Below, in pieces: positions 18,618 through 27,679 of a stretch of DNA of 64,000 bases. The stretch spans positions 53,949-117,948 of the forward strand of contig CAKOHW010000004.1 in the NCBI GenBank assembly GCA_934086185.1, written 5' to 3'. The notes beneath the pieces were generated by a model. That model worked only from the letters and a program-made list of their open reading frames with translations. It did no database searches and was not told where the DNA came from. A program made the translations under genes and the position numbers. Source of the stretch: an uncultured Bacilli bacterium (GTDB lineage: Bacteria; Bacillota_I; Bacilli_A; RF39; UBA660). How positions within the stretch are numbered: position 1 is the first letter of the stretch; each line of letters begins with the position of its first letter.

Positions 18618-18722
18618 ATGAAAAAATATCTATCAGAATATAAGGAGGTACTAATTTTTTATTTATCTATAATTTTAACTTTTATTGGATTGTATTTTAA
18701 AGTAAAGTTTTTATTTGTTTAG
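18618..18722 (+). CDS. Putative SOS-induced 34-residue membrane peptide
   Basis: A 34-codon ORF with an excellent AAGGAGG site eight bases before its ATG and the LexA-box promoter just upstream. The peptide has a short charged head (MKKYLSEYKE), one hydrophobic segment of about 17 residues, then a basic aromatic tail (KVKFLFV). In Bacillus the gene divergent from lexA is yneA, an SOS-induced membrane division inhibitor, and in Caulobacter the SOS inhibitor SidA is a 29-residue membrane peptide. Position, regulation and topology match that idea, but there is no LysM domain and no sequence match I can claim. A TisB-like toxin role is the alternative. Confidence 0.65.
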   Translation: MKKYLSEYKEVLIFYLSIILTFIGLYFKVKFLFV

Positions 18723-18761
18723 TTCATTAATGTTAATTTATATGATAAACTAATATTAGTG

Positions 18762-19889
18762 ATGTTTATGAAAAAAAGAATTTTAATTCCGTATGCTACT
18801 TATGGGAGTGGCCATAAGTCTACTGCATTATATATTAAAGACTATTTTGAAAATACTGGAGAATATGAATGTTTAACTATTGATTTAATAAATTATTCTT
18901 TTCCTGTAGTTGGAAAAATTAGTAAGAATTGTAGCGAGTTTTTAATGACTAAAATGCCTGTTTTATGGTCACTTTTATATTTTGCATTCGAGAATAAATT
19001 ATCTAGCTATATAACTAAAGATTTATCTTTGAGTATTTTTAATAATAAAAAATTGATTAAAGATATTCAAGATTTTGATCCTGATATTACTATTGCAACT
19101 CATTTTTTTGGAAGTGATTTAATAAATAAATATAATAAAAAAGGTATTACTAATTCTAAGTTATTAACTGTAGTAACAGATTATAAAAGTCATGATTATT
19201 GGTTAAAAGTAATAAGAGGGACTGATGCTATAATTGTTAGTAGTTTTGAAGAAAGATTACATTTATTAAAAAAAGGTTATAGAAATAGTCAGATTCATAC
19301 TACCGGAATACCTATATTACCTAATTATGAGAATTTAGATAAAAGTAAATTACGTAAAAAATTTAAAGTTAATAATGGTAAAAAAACTGTATTATTTTTT
19401 GTAGGCGGTGGAAATGGTTCTTTATTAAATTTAGTATATTTAAAAGAATTATTAAAAAATAATTATGATTGTAATATATTGTTTATTGCTGGTCGAAATA
19501 AAAAAGCATATAATAAAGCACAAGAATATGTTAAACATTATAATAGCAAGAATACATATGTTTATGGCTTTGTAACAAATGTTAATGAGTTTTATACAGT
19601 ATGTGATTTTGTTATTACTAAACCAGGAGGTTTACAAGTTACTGAGTGTTTATTTTTTGAAAAACCTATGTTATTGGTAAAAGGTAATGGTGGACAAGAA
19701 ATAGAAAATAGAAGATTTTTATGTAAAAAGAAATATGCTAGATGGGCAAAAAATAGGGTATCGTTTAATAGAAATTTTTTAAAAATGCTTAATGATGATA
19801 ATGATACTAATGAATCAATAAGAAGAATTAAAGAAGTTAATAGTAAAAAATCTATGGAAAAGTTATTTGAAATAGTAGAGAATTTATAA
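18762..19889 (+). CDS. UgtP/MurG-like glycosyltransferase (glycolipid synthase family)
   Basis: About 375 residues of the GT28/MGDG-synthase type. The N-terminal PYATYGSGH motif binds the acceptor lipid side. The C-terminal Rossmann half has FFVGGGNGS, YGFVTNVNEFYTVCDFVITKPGGLQVTE and a GQE motif for the nucleotide sugar. Such enzymes add glucose or galactose to diacylglycerol at the inner membrane face, making glycolipids and lipoteichoic acid anchors. The start is uncertain: ATG at 18762 or 18768 and GTG at 18759 are all possible, with only a weak ribosome site. Confidence 0.78.
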   Translation: MFMKKRILIPYATYGSGHKSTALYIKDYFENTGEYECLTIDLINYSFPVVGKISKNCSEFLMTKMPVLWSLLYFAFENKLSSYITKDLSLSIFNNKKLIKDIQDFDPDITIATHFFGSDLINKYNKKGITNSKLLTVVTDYKSHDYWLKVIRGTDAIIVSSFEERLHLLKKGYRNSQIHTTGIPILPNYENLDKSKLRKKFKVNNGKKTVLFFVGGGNGSLLNLVYLKELLKNNYDCNILFIAGRNKKAYNKAQEYVKHYNSKNTYVYGFVTNVNEFYTVCDFVITKPGGLQVTECLFFEKPMLLVKGNGGQEIENRRFLCKKKYARWAKNRVSFNRNFLKMLNDDNDTNESIRRIKEVNSKKSMEKLFEIVENL

Positions 19890-19924
19890 ATACTTTGTTA
19901 TAATACCTGGAGGACGTGATAAAT

Positions 19925-21328
19925 ATGAATTTACCTAATATGTTAGATGCAAAATTAAGAACTAAAAATAAAGTTAAATATGAATATGTAGATGTTTTAG
20001 AAAGTGATATTTTTAAGGGAAAGAAATACTATATTAGAACTTATGGTTGTCAAATGAATGTTCATGATAGTGAAGAAATAAAAGCATTACTTCAATGTGT
20101 TGGTTATGAAGAAGTAGATGATATGGAAAATGCTGATTTAATTATTTTAAATACATGTGCAATAAGAGAAAATGCTCATGATAAAGTATTTGGATTTTTA
20201 GGAAGATGTAAACATTTAAAACAAGAAAAGAAAGATTTGATAATTGGTTTATGTGGATGTATGGCACAAGAGGAAAGTGTAGTAAAAGAAATATTATCTA
20301 AACATAAATATATTGATATAGTATTTGGTACACATAATATTAATGAATTACCTAATATGTTAATTGAAAAAACTAATAAACAAAATATAAATGTTTATAG
20401 CAAAGAAGGAGAAGTAATTGAAGTAGGTAATTTATATAAAAGAGATAGTAAATATGTTGCTTGGGTTAATATAATGTATGGTTGTGATAAATTTTGTACA
20501 TATTGTATAGTTCCATTTACTCGTGGTAAACAAAGAAGTAGAAAAAGTGAAGATATTTTAAAAGAAGTAATTGATTTAAAAAATAGTGGTTATAAAGAGG
20601 TTACTTTATTAGGACAAAATGTTAATGCATATGGAAAAGATTTAGATAATGAAATAGATTTTAGTGAACTTTTAGAGAAGGTTGCTTTAACAAATATAGA
20701 TAGAATAAGATTTGTTACAAGTCATCCTTGGGATTTTACTGATAAAATGATAGATATTATAAGTAAATATGATAATATTATGCCTTATATACATTTACCT
20801 TTACAAAGTGGTAGTGATAGAATACTTAAATTGATGGGAAGAAGATATACTAAAGAAGAATATTTAGAATTATTTAATAAAATAAAAGAAAAAGTTAAAG
20901 ATGTTGCTATTACTACAGATATTATTGTTGGTTTTCCTAATGAAACAGATGAAGACTTTTTAGATACTTTAGATGTTGTTAATAAATGTAAGTATGATAG
21001 TGCATTTACATTTATATATTCTCCTAGAGAAGGTACACCTGCTAGTAAAATGGAAGATAAAATTAGTTATGAAGTCAAAGAAGAAAGATTACATAAATTA
21101 AATGAATTAGTTAATAAATATTCTTTAGAAAATAATAAAAAATATTTAAATAAAACAGTTAAAGTATTATTAACTGATATTAGTGAAAAAGATAATAATA
21201 AATTATGTGGTTATACTGAAACTATGAAATTAGTTAATGTATTATGTGATAAAGAATTAATTGGTACTATACAAAATGTAAAAATAACTGTTGCAAAATC
21301 ATTTAGTTTAGATGGAATAATTGAATAA
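19925..21328 (+). CDS. miaB: tRNA-2-methylthio-N6-dimethylallyladenosine synthase MiaB
   Basis: About 467 residues with the full MiaB layout. The N-terminal UPF0004 domain has cysteines in RTYGCQMNVHDSE, NTCAIRENA and GCMAQ. The radical SAM motif is GCDKFCTYCIVPFTRG, and a C-terminal TRAM domain ends the protein. The enzyme adds a methylthio group to i6A37 of tRNAs that read UNN codons. The ATG at 19925 lies 11 bases after GGAGG; a GTG at 19916 is the alternative. A terminator follows. Confidence 0.95.
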   Translation: MNLPNMLDAKLRTKNKVKYEYVDVLESDIFKGKKYYIRTYGCQMNVHDSEEIKALLQCVGYEEVDDMENADLIILNTCAIRENAHDKVFGFLGRCKHLKQEKKDLIIGLCGCMAQEESVVKEILSKHKYIDIVFGTHNINELPNMLIEKTNKQNINVYSKEGEVIEVGNLYKRDSKYVAWVNIMYGCDKFCTYCIVPFTRGKQRSRKSEDILKEVIDLKNSGYKEVTLLGQNVNAYGKDLDNEIDFSELLEKVALTNIDRIRFVTSHPWDFTDKMIDIISKYDNIMPYIHLPLQSGSDRILKLMGRRYTKEEYLELFNKIKEKVKDVAITTDIIVGFPNETDEDFLDTLDVVNKCKYDSAFTFIYSPREGTPASKMEDKISYEVKEERLHKLNELVNKYSLENNKKYLNKTVKVLLTDISEKDNNKLCGYTETMKLVNVLCDKELIGTIQNVKITVAKSFSLDGIIE

Positions 21329-21341
21329 TTATTCCTTTTTT
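21313..21341 (+). terminator. Terminator after miaB
   Basis: GGAATAATT pairs with AATTATTCC, overlapping the stop codon, followed by six Ts. Confidence 0.8.
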
Positions 21342-21376
21342 GTTATAATAACTTATGAAGAATGAGAGGGCTTACG

Positions 21377-22291
21377 ATGAATAATAATGAACCTGTTATT
21401 TTAGGAAAAGTAAAAAAAGGAAAAACTGGTAAACCATTAGTTGTATTAATATTATTTTTATTTATTGGTAGTATTGTATTGTTTTTACCAAGTATTATGG
21501 GATATTTTGGAGATTATAATGTGATTGATTTAATAAAGAATGGGGAAATAATTACATTTATACAAAATCATGATAGTTATGTTAATGGTAGTAAAACTAC
21601 AACTACTACAGTAAAAAATGACGGTAATACAAATAATCAAGTTTTAATTAATAGTAAGGCTGTTATTAAATATAATAATTTTAATTTAAATAATTTTAAT
21701 TTAAAAAAAGATAGTATAAGTTTTGATATAGTAACTAGTAATAATATAGATTTTGATAGTTCGAAATATTACTTAGTATTATTAAAAGATGATAAAGAAG
21801 TTAATTATATTAAATTAGTAGGTAGTATAAATGGTACTAGTTCTTATAATTTTAAATTTAATAATAAACTTGATGATATATTAGATTATTATGGTATTGT
21901 TAAAGAAATTAATGTTAGTGAATATCCAAATTTTACTTTGTCTAGTGATGAGAGTGGTTTATCTAATATGATATGTAGTTTAGATGATAGAAGTATTGAA
22001 TATATGTTTCAGTATAATAAATTAATTACTATAAAAGATAGTGTAAACGTTAGTAGAGGAAACGATTATAGTAAAAATTATAGTAAATATAGTGATTTAT
22101 CTAAAACAATGAATAGTATTGGAGCAAATGCAATAGTTACTGAAAATAATAATGGATTTTTATATTTTGTTGAGATAAACTTAAATAGTTATGATTATAA
22201 AAATAATAAAGATAGTAATTATTATTCGTTAAATACATTAAGTAAAGTTGTTAAATTTGAAATGAATTCTAAAGGATATGATTGTGAATGA
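21377..22291 (+). CDS. Unknown membrane-anchored protein upstream of scpA
   Basis: 304 residues, not recognised. A short basic cytoplasmic N-terminus (about 20 residues) is followed by one or two hydrophobic segments (about 20-45). Then come a low-complexity KTTTTTVKNDGNTNN linker and a large polar domain rich in Asn, Ser and Asp, so it is probably an extracytoplasmic domain on a membrane anchor. I chose the ATG at 21377 with GAGAGGG six bases before it. Its stop overlaps the scpA start (ATGA), so it is translationally coupled to scpAB. The cotranscription suggests a cell-cycle or envelope link, but no function can be assigned. Confidence 0.7.
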   Translation: MNNNEPVILGKVKKGKTGKPLVVLILFLFIGSIVLFLPSIMGYFGDYNVIDLIKNGEIITFIQNHDSYVNGSKTTTTTVKNDGNTNNQVLINSKAVIKYNNFNLNNFNLKKDSISFDIVTSNNIDFDSSKYYLVLLKDDKEVNYIKLVGSINGTSSYNFKFNNKLDDILDYYGIVKEINVSEYPNFTLSSDESGLSNMICSLDDRSIEYMFQYNKLITIKDSVNVSRGNDYSKNYSKYSDLSKTMNSIGANAIVTENNNGFLYFVEINLNSYDYKNNKDSNYYSLNTLSKVVKFEMNSKGYDCE

Positions 22292-22998
22292 AGTATAATT
22301 TCAGTATAAATGATTTTGAAGGCCCTTTGGACCTTCTATTACATTTAATAAAAATAAAAAAACAAGAAATTAGTGATATAAATGTTGAAGAAATTACTAA
22401 TCAATATATGCATTTTATAAATCAAATGAAAGAAGAAAGTATTGATGTTGCTAGTTCATATTTAGTTATGGCTAGTGAACTAGTACACTTAAAAAGTAAA
22501 ATGATACTTAATAAAGATGATGAAGAAGATAGTGAGTATGAGTTAAATAGTGAAGATGATTTAAAAGATAAACTTTTAGAGTATCAAAAGATAAAATTAG
22601 TTACAGAAACATTTAAAGATTTAGAACAAACTCGTTTTCAAGTTTATACTAAAGTACCTTCTAATTTGAGCGAATATAGAAAAGAAGTTCCATTAGATAA
22701 TAATATTACATTAGATGATTTAGTTTTAGCTTTTGAAAATTTTTTATCTAGAGAAAAATTAAAAAAACCTATAAATACTAGAATTACTAAAAAAGAATTA
22801 AGTGTAGAAGATAGAGTTAAATCTATTAGAAAAATATTTGAAAATAAGAGTAAGATAAATTTTACAGAATTATTTGATAATGTTAGTAAGCCTTATGTTA
22901 TTGTGACTTTTTTATCTATTTTAGAGATGTCTAAAAATGATGAAGTTAGTTTAAAACAAGAAAATAATTTTGGGGAAATTATAATAGAGAAGAAGTGA
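22288..22998 (+). CDS. scpA: Segregation and condensation protein A
   Basis: 236 residues, the kleisin subunit of the SMC-ScpAB condensin that organises and segregates the chromosome. The N-terminus has the family signature FEGPLDLLLHLIKIKK and the following ELVHLKSKMIL helix. The C-terminal winged helix is FTELFDNVSKPYVIVTFLSILEM. The start overlaps the previous stop by four bases and scpB follows four bases after its stop. Confidence 0.95.
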   Translation: MKYNFSINDFEGPLDLLLHLIKIKKQEISDINVEEITNQYMHFINQMKEESIDVASSYLVMASELVHLKSKMILNKDDEEDSEYELNSEDDLKDKLLEYQKIKLVTETFKDLEQTRFQVYTKVPSNLSEYRKEVPLDNNITLDDLVLAFENFLSREKLKKPINTRITKKELSVEDRVKSIRKIFENKSKINFTELFDNVSKPYVIVTFLSILEMSKNDEVSLKQENNFGEIIIEKK

Positions 22999-23002
22999 TG
23001 TT

Positions 23003-23575
23003 ATGGAAGAAAAATTGGGAATCTTAGAAGGAATATTATTTGTTCAAGGTGATGAAGGAATAAATTTGAATACTTTATGTGAACTTATGAATATAAGTGA
23101 AACTGAAGCAAAGGATATTTTGTTAACTTTGAAAAAAAGATATGAAGAAAAAGATAGAGGATTAAGAATATCTTATTTAGGAGATGCATTTAAATTGACT
23201 ACTAAACCTGAACATAAAGAATATTACGAAAAGTTAGTAGTTAATCCAGAAACAAATACTTTAAGTCAAGCAGCATTAGAAGTATTAGCGATAGTTGCTT
23301 ATAATCAACCTATTACTAGATTAGAAATTGATGAATTACGTGGAGTAGGATGTACTCATATAATTAGAAAATTAGTGGCAAAAGGTTTATTAAAAGAAGC
23401 TGGTAAAAGTGATATGCCAGGGAGACCTAATTTATATAAAACTACAAGTGATTTTTTAGATTATTTTGGACTTGCTACTATTAATGATTTACCTAATATT
23501 GAAATAGAACATGATATTGATGATGATACTGAATTATTCACATCAATATATAAAGATGAAGAAAAAGACCAATAA
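23003..23575 (+). CDS. scpB: Segregation and condensation protein B
   Basis: 190 residues forming two winged-helix domains. Family motifs are LSQAALEVLAIVAYNQPITRLEIDELRGV and the following MPGRPNLYKTT with DYFGL. It is the KITE subunit that binds ScpA in the SMC complex. It is cotranscribed with scpA, and a terminator overlaps its end. Confidence 0.95.
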   Translation: MEEKLGILEGILFVQGDEGINLNTLCELMNISETEAKDILLTLKKRYEEKDRGLRISYLGDAFKLTTKPEHKEYYEKLVVNPETNTLSQAALEVLAIVAYNQPITRLEIDELRGVGCTHIIRKLVAKGLLKEAGKSDMPGRPNLYKTTSDFLDYFGLATINDLPNIEIEHDIDDDTELFTSIYKDEEKDQ

Positions 23576-23588
23576 TGGTCTTTATTTT
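23563..23588. terminator. Terminator between scpB and the convergent MazG-like gene
   Basis: AAAGACCA pairs with TGGTCTTT around ATAA, and the 3' side is T-rich. It spans both converging gene ends. Confidence 0.75.
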
Positions 23589-23905
23589 GTGACATTTTCT
23601 AAGAATATCTTTTCTTTAAAAGCACCACGTTTTTTAGATTTATTATTAGCAATTTCTATAATATCAGATAAATCTTTATTTTCTAAGTTTGCTAATGCGT
23701 TTATTACTTCTAATAAATCTGCTAATTCTTCTAATCTATCAGTGCTATTTGATTCAATTACTTCTTTATATTCTTCATAGAGTTTTAATTCTAATTCTTT
23801 TTTATATTCTTCATCATTTAATATTCTTATTTTAGGTATTTCACCATTGTTTTTTATTATTTCTGGGATTTTATCTCTTACTAATTTGTTATATGTTTTT
23901 TTCAT
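23582..23905 (-). CDS. MazG-like nucleotide pyrophosphohydrolase
   Basis: About 107 residues with the opening YNKLVRDKIPEII and the metal-binding EEYKEVIES...EELADLLEVINAL of the all-alpha phosphoribosyl-ATP pyrophosphatase/MazG-like group. These small enzymes hydrolyse nucleoside triphosphates, often for house-cleaning. The start at 23905 has TAGAGAT upstream. A longer in-frame start adds 11 residues but lacks a good ribosome site. It converges on scpB. Confidence 0.8.
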   Translation of the reverse strand: MKKTYNKLVRDKIPEIIKNNGEIPKIRILNDEEYKKELELKLYEEYKEVIESNSTDRLEELADLLEVINALANLENKDLSDIIEIANNKSKKRGAFKEKIFLENVTK

Positions 23906-23964
23906 AATATCTCTACTTTCTAAATTGATTATAAGCATTTTAAAAGTTTATTGCAATAAATAAT

Positions 23965-24780
23965 TTATCTTTTTTTTACTAAAGTATATCTACTTTTATC
24001 AAACATTTGCCATGGTGCAAATTGATTACCTTCTGTGTGGCCTGAAATAGCAAAATTAGTAAATCCATAATTCATTAAAATATCTTCATTTTTTTCTAAT
24101 TGTTTAAGAAGATTTTTAATTACACTTAACCATATTAAATCTGGTATTTTTTGATAATTTTCTGGAATATAAGCAGAAAAAACATTTGGATTTAAACCAA
24201 TAGATTTTAGAAATTCTATTCTTTCATTTCTAGTCATTTGGTAATCGGTATTATTAATTTGAAATGTTTGATATTCTTTTAAATTGCCAATGCTAATTTT
24301 TCTTAAATCATACCAAGGTATAAAGTATCTTTCGTGAGTACAAATACTTTTTGATACTTCTCTACCATCAAATCCTTTTGAAACGGCATCTATTATAACA
24401 TCTTTACCTAAATCAACTCCGACTGATATTCCTGCTAATCTTTCATATCTTTCAGATGATTTGTTAGTAAGATTAAATACAACTAATACTCCAAGAGGAT
24501 CTTTTTCTTTTACTTTTTTTAATGTATCATAAAAACAATTACTTTTTCCTGAATTTTCTATACCTGAAATTGGTGTTCTGCCTTTTAAAGTATCGACTCT
24601 GTTCTGATTAAAGCTATTAAAAAATTCTTGATGTTTTAGATAATCTGTTTCATTTTCTATTATAGTTAAATCTTTTATTGGGCTTAGTTGTGGAAAAAAA
24701 TATAATAAGTTTAGCATATCACCAGTTCTATAATATTCCATCATTTTTTGTTTATCATTTATATTATTCATACTTAACAT
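23965..24780 (-). CDS. Conserved-looking protein of unknown function
   Basis: 271 residues, soluble, not recognised. It has no membrane segment and no cysteine cluster. Notable features are IENSGKSNCFYD, a LAGISVGVDLGKDVIID stretch that looks like a beta-strand-rich core, and a C-terminal NEDILMNYGFTNFAISGHTEGNQFAP-like segment that may be catalytic or ligand-binding. The ATG at 24780 has GAGGAG nine bases upstream. It sits between the MazG-like gene and tRNA-Leu, all on the minus strand. Confidence 0.65.
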   Translation of the reverse strand: MLSMNNINDKQKMMEYYRTGDMLNLLYFFPQLSPIKDLTIIENETDYLKHQEFFNSFNQNRVDTLKGRTPISGIENSGKSNCFYDTLKKVKEKDPLGVLVVFNLTNKSSERYERLAGISVGVDLGKDVIIDAVSKGFDGREVSKSICTHERYFIPWYDLRKISIGNLKEYQTFQINNTDYQMTRNERIEFLKSIGLNPNVFSAYIPENYQKIPDLIWLSVIKNLLKQLEKNEDILMNYGFTNFAISGHTEGNQFAPWQMFDKSRYTLVKKR

Positions 24781-24903
24781 TTATAATCAACTCCTCGGGT
24801 AATTATTATACACTATTTATTATATTAATTGTAGTGATAATAAAAAAACAATTTGCAAAAGAAATTGTTTTTTGTTGCTCAAAATTTGAGTATAAATCAA
24901 TTT

Positions 24904-24990
24904 TGGTGCCCATGGTCGGACTCGAACCGACACGTTACAAGTAACACTGGATTTTGAGTCCAGCGCGTCTACCAATTCCGCCACATGGGC
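24904..24990 (-). tRNA. tRNA-Leu(CAA)
   Basis: A class II tRNA on the minus strand. Acceptor GCCCATG pairs with CATGGGC, the anticodon loop CTCAAAA gives CAA, there is a long variable arm (GTGTTACTTGTAACGT), a T-loop GGTTCGAGTCC and an encoded CCA (24904-24906). Confidence 0.97.
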
Positions 24991-25092
24991 ATTACATGTT
25001 TTAATTATACCATATAATATTATTATTTGTTTAAAAAAATTAATAAATGAGTATTATTTATTTTAATGATAGAATAAAAAATAGTTGATAAT

Positions 25093-25121
25093 TTGACAAA
25101 TGTTCGCTTTTTTGCTATAAT
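25093..25121 (+). promoter_or_regulatory. Consensus promoter of the gene at 25148
   Basis: TTGACA at 25093-25098 and TATAAT at 25116-25121 with a 17-base spacer. Confidence 0.85.
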
Positions 25122-25147
25122 GTAGTCATGGTTGGGGGTTGTAAATT

Positions 25148-25801
25148 ATGGAAAGAATAGAAGAAAAATATATTGTAGAATATATTAGAGATATGATAAA
25201 TAGTTCTAGATTGAATAAAAGTGTTGATGTTAAAGATTATAAATATCATCATAATACAAAATATCAGGATACTCCTAGTTGTTTAACGCATGGTATATTA
25301 TCTCAAAAAGAATTAGCAAAATTAAGAGGAGAAGAGTTAACTAATGAACAATTATATAAACTACATGATGATGGACATGTTAATGGTAGTGAAAATATAT
25401 CTTTATCTATTCCTTTTTTAGACGACTTATATGATGGTGAAGAAGAGTATAATCCATTTATTGCTAGTGAAACTGATATATTAATTTCAAAAAATGTTAA
25501 AGCAGGAAGATCTTCTAATAATTATGGTAATGAATTTTTAGCAAAAGATAGAATTTCTCCAACAGAATTTAGATCAGTTGATTTTAGATTATTAAAATAT
25601 ATTATTGAATTTGAAAATAATAAACTTTCATTTAAATCAAGAGAAGAAGCAATAAATAATATGATTTTATATTATAATTCATTAAGACTTATAGCAGAAA
25701 AAATGAAAACTATGGATATTCCACTTAGAGAGATGAGTGAAAAAAATATTACTCTTGATATAGATAAAGTTAGTAAAAATAAAGAATTAATTTTAAAATA
25801 A
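25148..25801 (+). CDS. Unknown soluble protein, possibly ADP-ribosyltransferase-like
   Basis: 217 residues, not firmly recognised. The order YKYHHNTKYQDTPSCLTHGI (an H-x-T-like element and a CLxHGILS turn), then NGSENISLSIP, then TEFRSVDFR, vaguely recalls ADP-ribosyltransferase folds (H, then Y/S-rich strand, then E). This is a pattern impression and not a family match. It is driven alone by a perfect sigma-A promoter, with GGGGGTTG before the ATG and a terminator after it, so it should be well expressed. Confidence 0.6.
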   Translation: MERIEEKYIVEYIRDMINSSRLNKSVDVKDYKYHHNTKYQDTPSCLTHGILSQKELAKLRGEELTNEQLYKLHDDGHVNGSENISLSIPFLDDLYDGEEEYNPFIASETDILISKNVKAGRSSNNYGNEFLAKDRISPTEFRSVDFRLLKYIIEFENNKLSFKSREEAINNMILYYNSLRLIAEKMKTMDIPLREMSEKNITLDIDKVSKNKELILK

Positions 25802-25919
25802 TTAGGTTATTATAATATTTATTAACATTTAATAAACATACAATATTATGTAACTAGAAATAGTTATTATGGGAATAATTAAAATAAGCCATATATATTA
25901 AATTAAACAATATAATGAA

Positions 25920-25943
25920 TTAAGAGCTTTTATGCTCTTTTAA
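25920..25943 (+). terminator. Terminator before metG
   Basis: AAGAGC pairs with GCTCTT, followed by TTTTAAT. The rest of the 206-base gap 25802-26007 shows no gene and no T-box motif. Confidence 0.6.
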
Positions 25944-26007
25944 TATTTGTTATTATTGATTTATGGTTTATTTTTTTATATAATAAGTACGAAAGTTTGG
26001 TGGAACA

Positions 26008-27624
26008 ATGGAAGAAATTTATACAGAATTTAAATATAATAAAAATGGTAAAAATATATTAATAGGTGGAGCTTGGCCATATGCTAATAGTAGTCTTCAT
26101 TTAGGACATTTAGCAGGTTTATTACCTGGAGATTTATTAGCAAGATATCATAGATTAATTGGAGATAATGTAATTTATGTTTCTGGTTCTGATTGTCATG
26201 GTACTCCAATTACTGAGAGAGCAAAAAAAGAGGGAGTAAATCCTAAAGATATATGTAATAAATATCATGAAGAATTTATTGATGCATTTAATGGAATGAA
26301 TTTTTCATATAATTTATATACAAAAACTGAAAGTGAATATCATAAAGAAGTTGTTAAATCTTTATTTAAGAAAATGTATGATAATGGTTACATATATGAA
26401 AAAATAGAACCAGATAATTATTGTGAAACTTGTAAAAAGTTTGTTGCTGATAGAGAATTAACTTTAGTTTGTCCTAATTGTGGTAATCCTTCTAAAGGGG
26501 ATCAATGTGATTGTGGTTATGTATTTACTAAACAAGATTTAATTGGTGCAACATGTATAGAATGTGGAAATAAAACTACTACAAAAGATAATAAGAACTT
26601 ATATATTGCTTTATCAAAATTACAAAATGAAATTGAATCGTATGTAAAAGATAAAGAAGTTAATTGGAGAAAAAATGCTCAAAATGAAACTAACAAATAT
26701 TTACGTGAAGGATTACCTGATAGAGCAGTTACTAGAGATTTAAATTGGGGTATTGAAATACCTATACCAAATTATGATGATAAAAGAATGTATGTTTGGA
26801 TTGATGCAGTATTAGGTTATTTAACAGCAACTATGGATTATTGTGAACGTAATGGATTAAATTATGAAGATTGGTGGAAAAATAGTGATAATAATAAAAT
26901 GTATATGGTACATGGAAAAGATAATATAACATTCCATAGTATTATATTTCCAGCATTATTATTATCTTTAGAAGATAATTATAAATTGCCTGATATGATT
27001 GTATCAAGTGAATATTTAAACTTTAATGAACAAAAATTTTCTAAGAGTAAAGGTATAGGGTTAACAATTAATGATGCTATTAAAGATTTAAATGTTGATA
27101 CATTAAGATTTCATTTATTAAGAAATGGTCCTGAAAAGAGAGATTCTAATTTTTCTATAGAAGATTATAATGCTACTCATAATGAAATAAATAATAAATT
27201 AGGTAATTTTATAAATAGAACTTTAAAATTTAAGGGATTAACTAATATACCAAATGGAGTAATGAATGAAGATATAAAAAATACTTTAGAAAAAACATAT
27301 AAAGATATATCATTCTATATGGAAAGAATGGAATTTAGAGAAGTTTGTAATGTTATTATAAATGTATTAGATAAAGTAAATAAGTATTATGATGAAGAAA
27401 CTCCATGGATTAAATTTAAAGAAGATAAAGATAAATTTAATGATTGTATATATACTTGTAGTGTTGCTTGTGCAAATCTTGCAAATTATATAGAACCTAT
27501 TATGCCTATGACTAGTGAGAAAATTAGAAAGTATCTTAAAATTAATGAGGCATGTTGGAACTATGTAGAAGTAGAAAAAGATACTTTATTAATTGATATA
27601 GAACCATTATTTAATAGATTATAA
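26008..27624 (+). CDS. metG: Methionine--tRNA ligase
   Basis: 538 residues of class I MetRS. HIGH is HLGH in PYANSSLHLGHLAG (about residues 28-35). A double zinc knuckle with four CxxC-type pairs lies between about 139 and 190. The KMSKS loop is KFSKSKG near 345. It lacks the C-terminal EMAP/Trbp111-like tRNA-binding extension found in many longer MetRS. The ATG follows GGTGGAAC. Unlike ileS and trpS here it has no T-box leader. Confidence 0.95.
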   Translation: MEEIYTEFKYNKNGKNILIGGAWPYANSSLHLGHLAGLLPGDLLARYHRLIGDNVIYVSGSDCHGTPITERAKKEGVNPKDICNKYHEEFIDAFNGMNFSYNLYTKTESEYHKEVVKSLFKKMYDNGYIYEKIEPDNYCETCKKFVADRELTLVCPNCGNPSKGDQCDCGYVFTKQDLIGATCIECGNKTTTKDNKNLYIALSKLQNEIESYVKDKEVNWRKNAQNETNKYLREGLPDRAVTRDLNWGIEIPIPNYDDKRMYVWIDAVLGYLTATMDYCERNGLNYEDWWKNSDNNKMYMVHGKDNITFHSIIFPALLLSLEDNYKLPDMIVSSEYLNFNEQKFSKSKGIGLTINDAIKDLNVDTLRFHLLRNGPEKRDSNFSIEDYNATHNEINNKLGNFINRTLKFKGLTNIPNGVMNEDIKNTLEKTYKDISFYMERMEFREVCNVIINVLDKVNKYYDEETPWIKFKEDKDKFNDCIYTCSVACANLANYIEPIMPMTSEKIRKYLKINEACWNYVEVEKDTLLIDIEPLFNRL

Positions 27625-27652
27625 AATATACTTTGAATAGTATATTTTTTTG
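27622..27652 (+). terminator. Terminator after metG
   Basis: AAAATATACT pairs with AGTATATTTT, followed by Ts. Confidence 0.8.
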
Positions 27653-27679
27653 TATGCATATTATTAATGGGTGATATAA

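Noticed and set aside
25093..25121. LexA box in the promoter at 25093
   Set aside because: GTTCG half-site present but the left half is ACAAA, so no palindrome.
25802..26007. T-box in front of metG
   Set aside because: No AGGTGG-type T-box or specifier stem; only a terminator for the upstream gene.
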